Part shown: in pieces, positions 1 to 7,205 of the stretch
Layout of the letters: every line of letters begins with the position of its first letter
Numbering within the stretch: the first letter of the stretch is position 1
Assembly: GCF_000520975.1 (NCBI RefSeq)
Contig: NZ_JACB01000005.1
Location: 124,001 to 188,000, forward strand
DNA from: Aquimarina megaterium XH134
Lineage (GTDB): Bacteria > Bacteroidota > Bacteroidia > Flavobacteriales > Flavobacteriaceae
Direction of reading: 5' to 3'
DNA: 64,000 nt
The notes under the pieces: generated by a model
Seen by the model: the letters and a program-made list of their open reading frames with translations, nothing else
What the model was told of the DNA's origin: nothing
Database searches by the model: none
Program-made: the position numbers and the translations under genes

Positions 1-2
1 CT

Positions 3-410
3 TCAATAATTGCGTATAAAGATCATCCTTTTGCATTCGAGGTAAGAACATCAATACCAAAACCAATAGTCAAAACCAATAAGAAACACAGTATTTCGAT
101 GCGTAGTGATATTGATATAGCAAACCTTTGGAAAGGAGTTATTTATCCAAGAGATTTTGGATGGAATACTCAATGTATAGAACAGGATACAACAAAAGTG
201 TTTGAGTATTTTGTAGCAGATACCTCTCATTGGAGATCACAGATGTTGTATAAAACAATTGAAGAAAATAAAAGGCGTTATAAAAAATCGTTGAAGAATG
301 AAATAATCCAGAATTATACGATACGACCGATACCACTTTTAGGTTTTTATCTTCTGTTTTTATTGTGCGCAGGATATTTATGGCTGGAACCCAAGCTGTT
401 GAAACCATAA
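3..410 (+). CDS. Hypothetical protein, C-terminal part (cut by left window edge)
   Basis: The reading frame is open from base 3 and stays open to the stop at 408-410, so the gene most likely starts outside the window; an internal ATG at 99 is probably not the start. About 135 residues are visible. They are mostly soluble, with many charged and aromatic residues, followed by one hydrophobic segment about 20 residues before the end (around PLLGFYLLFLLCAGYLWL) and a short basic tail. This suggests a protein anchored by a C-terminal membrane helix. I recognise no family. A weak hairpin at 441-459 followed by a T-run may end its transcript. Reality of the coding frame is likely; function is unknown. 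Confidence 0.55.
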   Translation, partial: SIIAYKDHPFAFEVRTSIPKPIVKTNKKHSISMRSDIDIANLWKGVIYPRDFGWNTQCIEQDTTKVFEYFVADTSHWRSQMLYKTIEENKRRYKKSLKNEIIQNYTIRPIPLLGFYLLFLLCAGYLWLEPKLLKP

Positions 411-440
411 AAAGAGCTTTATTGTTAAAATAAGAGCTAT

Positions 441-462
441 AAAGCTAATTTAGAGCTTTTTT
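441..462 (+). terminator. Weak hairpin and T-run after the partial gene
   Basis: AAAGCT (441-446) pairs with AGCTTT (454-459) across a 7-base loop and is followed by T residues. The stem is short, so this is a tentative terminator. Confidence 0.35.
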
Positions 463-498
463 AAGATTTAAAATTATGGTACAAACCATTTAGAACGT

Positions 499-506
499 TA
501 CCTTTG
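499..506 (+). promoter_or_regulatory. Candidate Bacteroidota -7 element
   Basis: TACCTTTG matches TAnnTTTG, the -7 consensus of the Bacteroidota primary sigma factor. No good TTG -33 element is seen at the usual spacing. A start of transcription near 513 would leave only about 10 bases before the TTG codon at 523, so it also favours a start at 523 or 529. Confidence 0.4.
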
Positions 507-522
507 CAAACTGTAAGAAAAA

Positions 523-987
523 TTGTTTGTGATTAAGGATATTATTATAGCTGTTTTGTGGAGTATTTCCCCTTTTGGTGAAGCTAAGGTTGGGATTCCT
601 TATGGTATGCTTAGTGGATTAAATATCTATTTGGTATTTGTTTTATGTTTTTTATCTAATGTATTGGTGTTTCCTCTAATGATGTTTTTTTTGGAAAGGA
701 TGAATACCTATTTACTAAGATGGACATTTTATAAAAAAGCTGCGATATATGTAGCACGAAGAGCAAAGTTAGGATCAGGGAGTAAAATTCAAAAACATGG
801 GTTTTGGGGACTTCTTTTATTTGTTATGATTCCAATTCCTGGAACAGGTGTGTATGCAGGAAGTATTGCTACATATTTATTTAAGGTTAAAAAACGAAAA
901 GCTTTTATCGCGAATAGCGTGGGTATATTTTTCTCTTCTGTTATTGTGTGGGTAACCACATTACTCACTATGAAAGGAATCTCCTAA
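523..987 (+). CDS. Small multi-drug export family protein (COG2426-like)
   Basis: A 154-residue membrane protein of the Sm_multidrug_ex family. It begins with the typical region around SPFGEAKVGIPYGMLSG, then a hydrophobic helix, a basic cytoplasmic stretch with KxG-rich sequence, the proline-rich loop MIPIPGTGVYAG characteristic of the family, and a final helix. The frame is closed by a stop at 514, so translation must begin at TTG 523, GTG 529 or later; no ATG is available near the N-terminus. Transport function in this family is only inferred from early annotation; the substrate is unknown. It appears to be a single-gene unit. Confidence 0.75.
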   Translation: MFVIKDIIIAVLWSISPFGEAKVGIPYGMLSGLNIYLVFVLCFLSNVLVFPLMMFFLERMNTYLLRWTFYKKAAIYVARRAKLGSGSKIQKHGFWGLLLFVMIPIPGTGVYAGSIATYLFKVKKRKAFIANSVGIFFSSVIVWVTTLLTMKGIS

Positions 988-1120
988 ACCATTATGTTAT
1001 AATCATACGATCTTCATTTTATAGTATAGTTCTAATAGATTCATATTGAGTTTTCTAAAACTGATAAAAATCAGTAATAAGAATTAAAAAATATAGTAAC
1101 ATTGATGCTTAAATGCATCT

Positions 1121-1621
1121 ATGGAAGTCTCAAATGATATTGTTTTACGTCCCCGGTTTTTTCAGGATTTAGATATACCATCAGAAAAAGCGCTTGAAGC
1201 TTTTGAAAAAACGAGTGAGACTTGTCAGGATTTTAAAGTAAGCCGGATAGACCATCATGTTTTTATACGTATTCCTAAAAAAGAACAACACTTCTGGTCA
1301 CCACAACTTCATCTCGAGATTTATGAAGTTGATGAAAACCAACCAAAACTTAAAGGGCTTTTTGGTCCCAGTCCTACGGTATGGACACTTTTTATGTTTC
1401 TGCATTTTGTAGTAGCAACATTATTTATAGGTGCTCTGGTCTGGATGTATGTAAACATACGCCTGGATAAATCGTATTTATTTTCTATACTTACTATGTT
1501 TTTCCTTCTCATTACCTGGTTTGTACTCTACTTTGCTGGTCGTTTGGGAAGACAAGCTGGTAAAAAGGAAATGCAAAAGCTATATTCCTTCATGAAGAGC
1601 ACTTTAAATTCTGTGGCATGA
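1121..1621 (+). CDS. Hypothetical protein with two membrane helices
   Basis: A 166-residue protein. Residues 1-85 are soluble and contain FFQDLDIPSEKALEAFEK and an acidic/aromatic segment. Two hydrophobic helices follow, at about 87-112 and 119-140, then a basic tail (GRLGRQAGKKEMQKLY). The soluble part would face the cytoplasm if the positive-inside rule holds for the C-terminal tail. TAACATTG at 1097-1104, one mismatch from TAnnTTTG, lies just upstream. I recognise no named family. Coding reality is well supported by length, start and composition. Confidence 0.7.
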   Translation: MEVSNDIVLRPRFFQDLDIPSEKALEAFEKTSETCQDFKVSRIDHHVFIRIPKKEQHFWSPQLHLEIYEVDENQPKLKGLFGPSPTVWTLFMFLHFVVATLFIGALVWMYVNIRLDKSYLFSILTMFFLLITWFVLYFAGRLGRQAGKKEMQKLYSFMKSTLNSVA

Positions 1622-1745
1622 TATATGTTATGTTAAAAATAGCAGCCCTATTAAGCCAAATTTTAAAATAATAACAAATCAATATTGTTAGAGTTTTGAA
1701 AACAGCTTATGAAATTATAAATTTGAACACCTAAAATAATTTGCC

Positions 1746-2363
1746 ATGATCTACAGAATAAACATACAGAACCTAAAGAAAATAGTACTTATGCTAGTGA
1801 TGTCTTGCTTTTTTATGCAAGTAAATGCACAAAATGAGCTTGTTTCTATTCAACCTATTAGTGATCAGGAGTTTGAGGTAAGAAGTCTTAATGGTATTCC
1901 TTTTACGATAGTTCTGGAAGAAAGTAACAATGATGGACAATTTCATTTAGGGATTAATAATAGTCTTATTTTTAAGACTGGGGATATGATCGGTAAAAGA
2001 AGTACACTTAGGATTGTATTTGAAGATGAATTATATCACTCTTTAGAGAATAAATTGATTAAGCAATACCAAACAGATTTGCAATGGATCGAAAACTTAC
2101 TCGGGGTTAAAGAAGGAGAATTTAAAAAACTGCCTTCTCGTCCTGTCTTTACCGATAATGGTTTAGAGAAACTAAAAGGGACAGTATTTGAATATGTTAA
2201 CACCGATCAAAAAGAAGAAGACTTCTATAAATGGATAGAAAAAATAAACTATTCTGTTGGCGCAGTGAAATACTTTAGAGATTTATATGCTGCATCTAAT
2301 GGTGAAAATAATGAGCAAAGACGTCATTTTTTACCAATTAATATATACGATGCACTTCAGTAA
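1746..2363 (+). CDS. Hypothetical exported protein
   Basis: A 205-residue protein with a basic N-terminus, a hydrophobic core (IVLMLVMSCFFMQV) and a signal-peptidase I type site near VNAQ at about residue 28, so it should be exported to the periplasm. The mature part is hydrophilic, lacks obvious catalytic motifs and contains no cysteine. A strong terminator follows at 2397-2434, so it is probably monocistronic. No family is recognised. Confidence 0.65.
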   Translation: MIYRINIQNLKKIVLMLVMSCFFMQVNAQNELVSIQPISDQEFEVRSLNGIPFTIVLEESNNDGQFHLGINNSLIFKTGDMIGKRSTLRIVFEDELYHSLENKLIKQYQTDLQWIENLLGVKEGEFKKLPSRPVFTDNGLEKLKGTVFEYVNTDQKEEDFYKWIEKINYSVGAVKYFRDLYAASNGENNEQRRHFLPINIYDALQ

Positions 2364-2396
2364 AATAGATAGAATAATCATACTTATCTAAAAGAG

Positions 2397-2434
2397 AATC
2401 GATACTTTATAACAAATAAAGTATCGATTTTTTT
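2397..2434 (+). terminator. Rho-independent terminator
   Basis: A perfect 14-bp stem, 2397-2410 with 2416-2429, encloses a 5-base loop and is followed by a run of T. It closes the hypothetical exported-protein gene ending at 2363. Confidence 0.85.
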
Positions 2435-2442
2435 TGCCTTTT

Positions 2443-2532
2443 AGTGAACTCTACATCAATCCAAAAGGAGAAATTTGGTTAGAAAGCGAAATAGGAAAGA
2501 GCACCACATTCTATTTTATGATTAGTAAATAG
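2443..2532 (+). pseudogene. Relic of a histidine kinase 3' end
   Basis: Reading the + strand from 2443 gives a short open segment ending in TAG at 2530-2532 whose residues include GEIWLESEIGKSTTFYFMI. This is the G2-box end of a HATPase_c domain (typical form GEIWVESELGKGTTFYF). Nothing upstream continues the kinase: the preceding bases are the terminator of another gene. The glycine usually found before the TT is replaced by serine. It looks like the last 30 codons of a deleted sensor kinase and cannot function by itself. Confidence 0.7.
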
Positions 2533-3038
2533 ATAATCTATTAAAAAAGTGGATCATATCCAGGCCATTTGTAGGTAAAATAGTATTACAAACCATCGCG
2601 ATTTCCTTTAATCAAACACATGACATCTATTAAGATATTTTTAACAAAAAGGAGAGGTATTAACTTCATAAGTACTCAAGACCCACTTGTTATAGTGGGA
2701 GGGGGGTACTTATATAAGTACCCTATCCGATGGTTGATGTCGAGTAGGGGTACTTAGTGTAGTGGGGGTATTATAGTAAATACCTTGCTTGGGGTACTTC
2801 AAATGTAGGTCAGGGGTACTTCAAACAGAGGTGGTACCTGTGTTAAACAGAAGTGTGCCCTATGTTAAACACAAGAGTTGCTTGTCTTTGTACTGGGGGG
2901 AGGGTACTTCTGAAGTAGGGAGGGGGGTACTTCGTAAGTACCCTTCCGAGAATCAAAATGTGTTAATTTTTTAACAAATAAGATATGTTTACAGTTAGAT
3001 ATGATCTAGAAAAATAAAATAAGAAAGGAAAGAAATGA
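2533..3038. other. Non-coding stretch between kinase relic and aminotransferase
   Basis: Apart from the G-rich repeat cluster and the terminator hairpin at its right edge, I see no credible gene, RNA or promoter here. Together with the kinase relic it looks like eroding sequence. Confidence 0.6.
2660..2960 (+). repeat. G-rich GGGGTACTT repeat cluster with palindromes
   Basis: In an otherwise AT-rich region, GGGGTACTT or close variants occur at 2703-2711, 2747-2755, 2791-2800, 2813-2822, 2902-2910 and 2924-2933, with degenerate copies near 2765 and 2832. Two are parts of palindromes: a perfect 20-bp one at 2704-2723 (arms GGGTACTT and AAGTACCC) and a 19-bp one at 2925-2943 with the same 8-bp arms and a 3-base loop. 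GTTAAAC is also repeated nearby. The cluster is non-coding; the open frame crossing it is explained by the repeats. Confidence 0.8.
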
Positions 3039-3060
3039 TTATAACCATTTCTTTCCTTTC
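3023..3060 (-). terminator. Hairpin overlapping the aminotransferase stop codon
   Basis: A perfect 15-bp stem (3023-3037 with 3046-3060) encloses the stop codon region of the minus-strand aminotransferase gene. On the minus strand it is followed by a T-rich stretch. The last codons of the gene form one arm. Confidence 0.6.
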
Positions 3061-4190
3061 ATTTTATCAAGTAAGAAACTTATATCAGCCTCAGACCCCA
3101 TAGTTACTCGTGCCCAATTCGATTTCGTTGGCCAACCACCAGCAAGTAAAATTTTGTTTTTCAACATAAGCTCTTTGTAAGCTTTAAAGTTTTTAACATC
3201 AAAATAGACGAAGTTGGCTTCACTGCGAATGTAATTGAAGCCAAGTTTTTCAAGTTCATTGTAAAATGTATTTCGTGTATCGATATTGTTATTCTTTGAT
3301 GTTTTTAAGAAGACATCATCTTTTAATGCAGTAATTGCAGATGCAACGCTAAGCGAATTAGGCATGTTGCCAGGAAATCCTAAAGTGAATTTTTTCTCCA
3401 TTTCTGCTATAAGTGATTCTGGTCCCAGCATAAAACCAATCCGTAAACCCGCCAAACCGTATATCTTAGAGAAAGTACGAGTAACAAGAACATTTTTTCC
3501 TTCTGCAATGAGAGGTGCCATTGATTTGTTTCGCCAGGAATTCATAAAATGAATATACGCCTCATCAACAAGTACGGTAGTCTTATCAGACACAAGCCTG
3601 CAAAACGATTTTAATTTTTCAGTTTCTATGACAGTCCCTGTTGGGTTATTAGGATTGCAGAGTGTTAAAAGACTAGTTTCAGAACTAATTCTGGATTCCA
3701 TTTCTGTTAAATTCATTTTGAAATCTGAATCTACTTCAACCGGTGTGACTTTTGCTCCAATCTTTCTGGCAAAAAGTCCAATTACATCAAATGTTGGACT
3801 GGGAACAATTATTTGTTCTCCTTTACTTCCAAAATGAGTTGCTGTCCATATTAAAGGTTCAAAAGATCCATGACCCAGTAGCACATTCTCGGGCTTCAAT
3901 CCCTCTTGCTTTGCTATCAATTGTTTTAAGGCTTTTGCATCATATTCATGAAAAGTTGAGTATCGATTGCTACGAAATATAACTTCCTTAATTATATTTT
4001 CTACACTTTTACTCGGACCAAGATGGTTTTCATTGTAAAGTAATCTTCTTATATCACTTTTGTTAGTATTGTAATCTTTTCTATAATGATCTCCGTTATT
4101 TTCAGAAAAAGCATTCAGGGGAAATAGACTTAAACCTGCAGATGTTGCCAAAGAGTTTTTTAACCATTGTCTTCTATTTATTGTATCCAT
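3039..4190 (-). CDS. HisC-like PLP aminotransferase with Tat-type signal
   Basis: A class I/II (fold type I) pyridoxal-phosphate aminotransferase, 383 residues, closest in style to histidinol-phosphate aminotransferase. Visible motifs are CNPNNPTG at 178-185, DEAY at 209-212 (Asp binding the PLP nitrogen) and TFSKIYGLAGLR with the Schiff-base lysine at 242. The N-terminus has a twin-arginine signal, NRRQWLKNS, followed by a short hydrophobic stretch and a possible cleavage site near AFSEN, about residue 30. The enzyme may therefore be exported folded with its cofactor. The substrate cannot be told from the sequence. It is not in a his operon, so a biosynthetic role in histidine synthesis is unlikely. 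Confidence 0.85.
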   Translation of the reverse strand: MDTINRRQWLKNSLATSAGLSLFPLNAFSENNGDHYRKDYNTNKSDIRRLLYNENHLGPSKSVENIIKEVIFRSNRYSTFHEYDAKALKQLIAKQEGLKPENVLLGHGSFEPLIWTATHFGSKGEQIIVPSPTFDVIGLFARKIGAKVTPVEVDSDFKMNLTEMESRISSETSLLTLCNPNNPTGTVIETEKLKSFCRLVSDKTTVLVDEAYIHFMNSWRNKSMAPLIAEGKNVLVTRTFSKIYGLAGLRIGFMLGPESLIAEMEKKFTLGFPGNMPNSLSVASAITALKDDVFLKTSKNNNIDTRNTFYNELEKLGFNYIRSEANFVYFDVKNFKAYKELMLKNKILLAGGWPTKSNWARVTMGSEADISFLLDKMKGKKWL

Positions 4191-4276
4191 AATTTTAAAG
4201 TTTTTTCTAAATCAACTAAAAATTAGGCGTACTGTCTATCGAATTCATGAATCCAATAGAGATTTAATAGTAAATA

Positions 4277-5311
4277 TTAAGAAACTATTCTGGTAATATT
4301 TTTTAATCGGTATTCAGATGGTGTAGATTTTGTAAATGACTTGAACGCTACATTAAAGGATGAAAGACTGTTGAAACCTGAATCTAAAGCAATAGCTAAA
4401 ATTTTTGTATCCGGATGACTGGTACTTAGGAACTCCTTTGCCTTTTTTATTCTATATTCATTAATGAAACTTGAAAAATTCTTGTTGGCGTGTTTATTGA
4501 CTATCATAGAAATATCTCTAGAAGATAAATTAAGTCTGGAAGATAAAGATGCTAATTTTAAATTAGGATCTAAATAAAGATTTTCTTCCTCGATTAATTT
4601 TCTTATCCGGTTTAAATGAACCTCACCATCTTCTATGGTAATATTAGAATTAAGATATTTTTCTTTATAGGTATTATCAAATATTCCTTTTCTATCAAAA
4701 GCTAAAAACAGGATGATAAACATTAGAATTGAGAATGCAACTATACCAGCAGAGTAGACAGGGATTAACTTAATAAATATTAAAGTATAAACTATCCACA
4801 CTAGACAAAGAGCCAAAACCAATAGAATATACCACTCTCTTACTTTTTTGTCAATTGTAATTTGTCGTTTCTGAGAGATAAACAGACTTGCTATTACATA
4901 AGAAAATGAATGCACTAAAATGAAACTATAACTCAATTTCCAAAAAACACTATTAATTTCATTAGGGATACTATTGCAAAAAATTAAATAAATAGAACTA
5001 GGGATAAAATGAAATAGTACAAACTTCAGTTGAGTCTTTGTTTTTATAAAGAGTGAACGCCCATAAATATATAATAAAGGACCTACTGCTAAATTAGCTG
5101 CTAGCCCTAGATTCTTAATAAAAACAGGAAGTTCTATATAATTATAGAAAACAGATTTGGTAATCCTTAACGTTAGCACGATAAGTAATACTCCTAATAT
5201 TGTGTTCTGAACTTTTTTAAGTCTAAGTAAATAAATTCCAAAGAATAAACTTATTCCAAGTCCAATACCACTTATAATTGCTATTAATAATTTGATTATC
5301 ATTTTTTTCAA
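4277..5311 (-). CDS. Membrane-embedded AraC-family regulator
   Basis: 344 residues. The first 215 or so contain about seven hydrophobic helices; the rest is a cytoplasmic tail ending in an AraC-type double helix-turn-helix with the typical signature (FSSFINEYRIKKAKEFL, then a second helix pair ending GFNSLSSFNVAFKSFTKSTPSEYR). This 7TM-AraC arrangement is common in Flavobacteriaceae and is thought to couple a membrane signal to transcription. It lies 86 bases upstream of the aminotransferase gene on the same strand and may regulate or be co-transcribed with it; that is inference from position. Confidence 0.8.
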   Translation of the reverse strand: MKKMIIKLLIAIISGIGLGISLFFGIYLLRLKKVQNTILGVLLIVLTLRITKSVFYNYIELPVFIKNLGLAANLAVGPLLYIYGRSLFIKTKTQLKFVLFHFIPSSIYLIFCNSIPNEINSVFWKLSYSFILVHSFSYVIASLFISQKRQITIDKKVREWYILLVLALCLVWIVYTLIFIKLIPVYSAGIVAFSILMFIILFLAFDRKGIFDNTYKEKYLNSNITIEDGEVHLNRIRKLIEEENLYLDPNLKLASLSSRLNLSSRDISMIVNKHANKNFSSFINEYRIKKAKEFLSTSHPDTKILAIALDSGFNSLSSFNVAFKSFTKSTPSEYRLKNITRIVS

Positions 5312-5510
5312 AAACTATCCATAAAGATAAACTTATCAAACTGCAAAATTGAATTTCACTGTTGTTTTTTACCTTTTGTTAACTATCTGTAATAAACATA
5401 GTTCTTTTGAAGGATAGGGACTTTCCTAACATAGTTATAATACTTCGGAAGGTTCAAACCTGAAGAATTTCATCTCTACTTTATTTTATAAAAGTCAGAC
5501 AAACGAAAAC

Positions 5511-6902
5511 CTACTTCCCAATACAGAAATTAGCAAAGATGTTTCCGAGTAAGTCATCACTGGTAATTTCTCCTGTAATTTCTCCAAAATGATATAACGC
5601 CTGGCGAATATCTATAGCCATTAGATCTCCAGAAAGCCCGGTATCTAATCCATATTGTACTTTCTGTATTTCTTCTAAGGCTTTTAATAAGGCATCATAG
5701 TGACGAGAATTGGTAACAATAGTCTCATTACTACGTAAAGCGCCGGTGTTTACATACTCAAGAAGTTTATTTTGTAAGGCCTCGACACCCGTATTTTGTT
5801 TTGCAGAAAGCAAATGGATATTTTCGATTTCAGATGTTAGCGTCAAAATTTGATCATTATCAAGCTTATCTACTTTATTAGCAACAATAATTAATGGTTT
5901 TTGCGGGTACTTATTTTTTATTTTTCCTATTTCGGTTTTTAGCTCCTGTAAACTATCAGCAGTCAATAGAGAACTATCTACCAAATAGATAACTACCTGT
6001 GCTTGTTCAATTTTTTCAAACGTCTTTTGGATGCCTATACTTTCTACAACATCTTTGGTTTCTCGTATCCCGGCAGTGTCTATAAACCTAAAACCGATTC
6101 CACCAATAGTAATTTCATCTTCTATAGTATCACGAGTTGTTCCTGCGATATCCGATACGATGGCTCTTTCTTCGTTTAGTAATGCATTAAGCAACGTAGA
6201 TTTTCCAACATTAGGCTCTCCGACAATAGCTACCGGAATTCCGTTTTTGATAACATTACCCACTGCAAAAGAATCAATAAGGCGTTTTAATACATTTGTA
6301 ATTCTGGCGATTAGATCTTTAAACTGAGTGCGATCTGCAAATTCTACATCTTCTTCGGCAAAATCTAACTCTAGCTCTATCAAAGAAGCAAAATTAAGGA
6401 GTTCATCTCTCAGTTTTTGAATTTCATTAGAAAAACCACCCCGCATTTGTTGCATTGCAATTTGATGAGAAGCTTCAGAATCAGATGCAATAAGATCGGC
6501 TACAGCTTCGGCTTGAGAAAGATCTAGTTTCCCATTAATAAATGCACGTAGTGTAAACTCTCCGGCATTAGCCATTCTACATCCTTTCCGTAGTAATAAT
6601 TGAATAATCTCTTGTTGTATGTATACAGAACCGTGGCAAGAAATCTCTATAGTAGGCTCCCCGGTATACGAATTAGTGCCTTTAAAAATAGAGACCAAAA
6701 CTTCATCAAGCATTCTGTTTTCATCAACAATATGTCCCAGGTGGATGGTATGACTTTTTTGAGCACTTAATTCTTTTCCGCTAACAGATCGAAATAAAGG
6801 AGAGCAGATCGTAATAGCTTCTTTTCCAGAGATGCGAATGACCGCTATAGCCCCGGCTCCTGATGGGGTTGCTAATGCTACTATGGTATCTTGTGCGATC
6901 AT
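5511..6902 (-). CDS. mnmE: tRNA modification GTPase MnmE
   Basis: MnmE (TrmE) works with MnmG to place carboxymethylaminomethyl groups on U34 of certain tRNAs. The 463-residue protein shows the N-terminal folate-binding domain, the helical domain, and the inserted G domain with GEPNVGKS at 228-235, the TTRDT switch, DTAG at 275-278 and NKVD at 342-345. It ends with the diagnostic C-terminal CIGK motif carrying the catalytic cysteine. Length is normal for the family and the start ATG at 6900-6902 gives the usual MIAQDTIVALATP N-terminus. The first part of this gene has been copied to 9103-9149 by the duplication described there. Confidence 0.98.
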   Translation of the reverse strand: MIAQDTIVALATPSGAGAIAVIRISGKEAITICSPLFRSVSGKELSAQKSHTIHLGHIVDENRMLDEVLVSIFKGTNSYTGEPTIEISCHGSVYIQQEIIQLLLRKGCRMANAGEFTLRAFINGKLDLSQAEAVADLIASDSEASHQIAMQQMRGGFSNEIQKLRDELLNFASLIELELDFAEEDVEFADRTQFKDLIARITNVLKRLIDSFAVGNVIKNGIPVAIVGEPNVGKSTLLNALLNEERAIVSDIAGTTRDTIEDEITIGGIGFRFIDTAGIRETKDVVESIGIQKTFEKIEQAQVVIYLVDSSLLTADSLQELKTEIGKIKNKYPQKPLIIVANKVDKLDNDQILTLTSEIENIHLLSAKQNTGVEALQNKLLEYVNTGALRSNETIVTNSRHYDALLKALEEIQKVQYGLDTGLSGDLMAIDIRQALYHFGEITGEITSDDLLGNIFANFCIGK

Positions 6903-7205
6903 ATATTTTATCTATAAAAAAGCAAAAATAGGTATTAATACATGTATTTTAAATTTTGATAGCCAAACTTTTTTGAGGAGTTGTTTTTCTTTTCTAACTT
7001 GCAGTAGGAAGAAGAAAAAATACTTCAGTATTAACCAACTTATTTCCTTCGGAAAAAAAAGAATAAGAGAAAATCGCTGGTTTTTGATTGATTAAAAATT
7101 AGATGACCAGTTAGTGGAATACAATTTTGTAGCAATTAAAGGTGCTACAAGAGTTTTTGTACTAACTAAATTTAATATCTAACCTAACATTTTAATCTTA
7201 TTCCT
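6903..7205 (+). other. Leader region of protease copy 1
   Basis: This 303-base stretch divides mnmE from the first protease gene and must hold the promoters of both. It is repeated with few changes at 9150-9456 in front of the second protease. No TAnnTTTG element of good quality was found. The open frame that runs through it on the + strand has no counterpart intact in the second copy and is not counted as a gene. Confidence 0.6.

Noticed and set aside
2660-2960. CRISPR array
   Set aside because: Repeats are short, uneven and without spacers of constant length.
2789-2974. Open frame of 61 codons in the G-rich repeat region
   Set aside because: It is made of the GGGGTACTT repeats and their flanks, with unusual composition and no initiation signals; it is better explained by the repeat.
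6832-7095. Plus-strand open frame over the mnmE start and the protease leader
   Set aside because: It overlaps the 5' end of mnmE on the opposite strand, and the duplicated leader at 9100-9456 does not preserve it.
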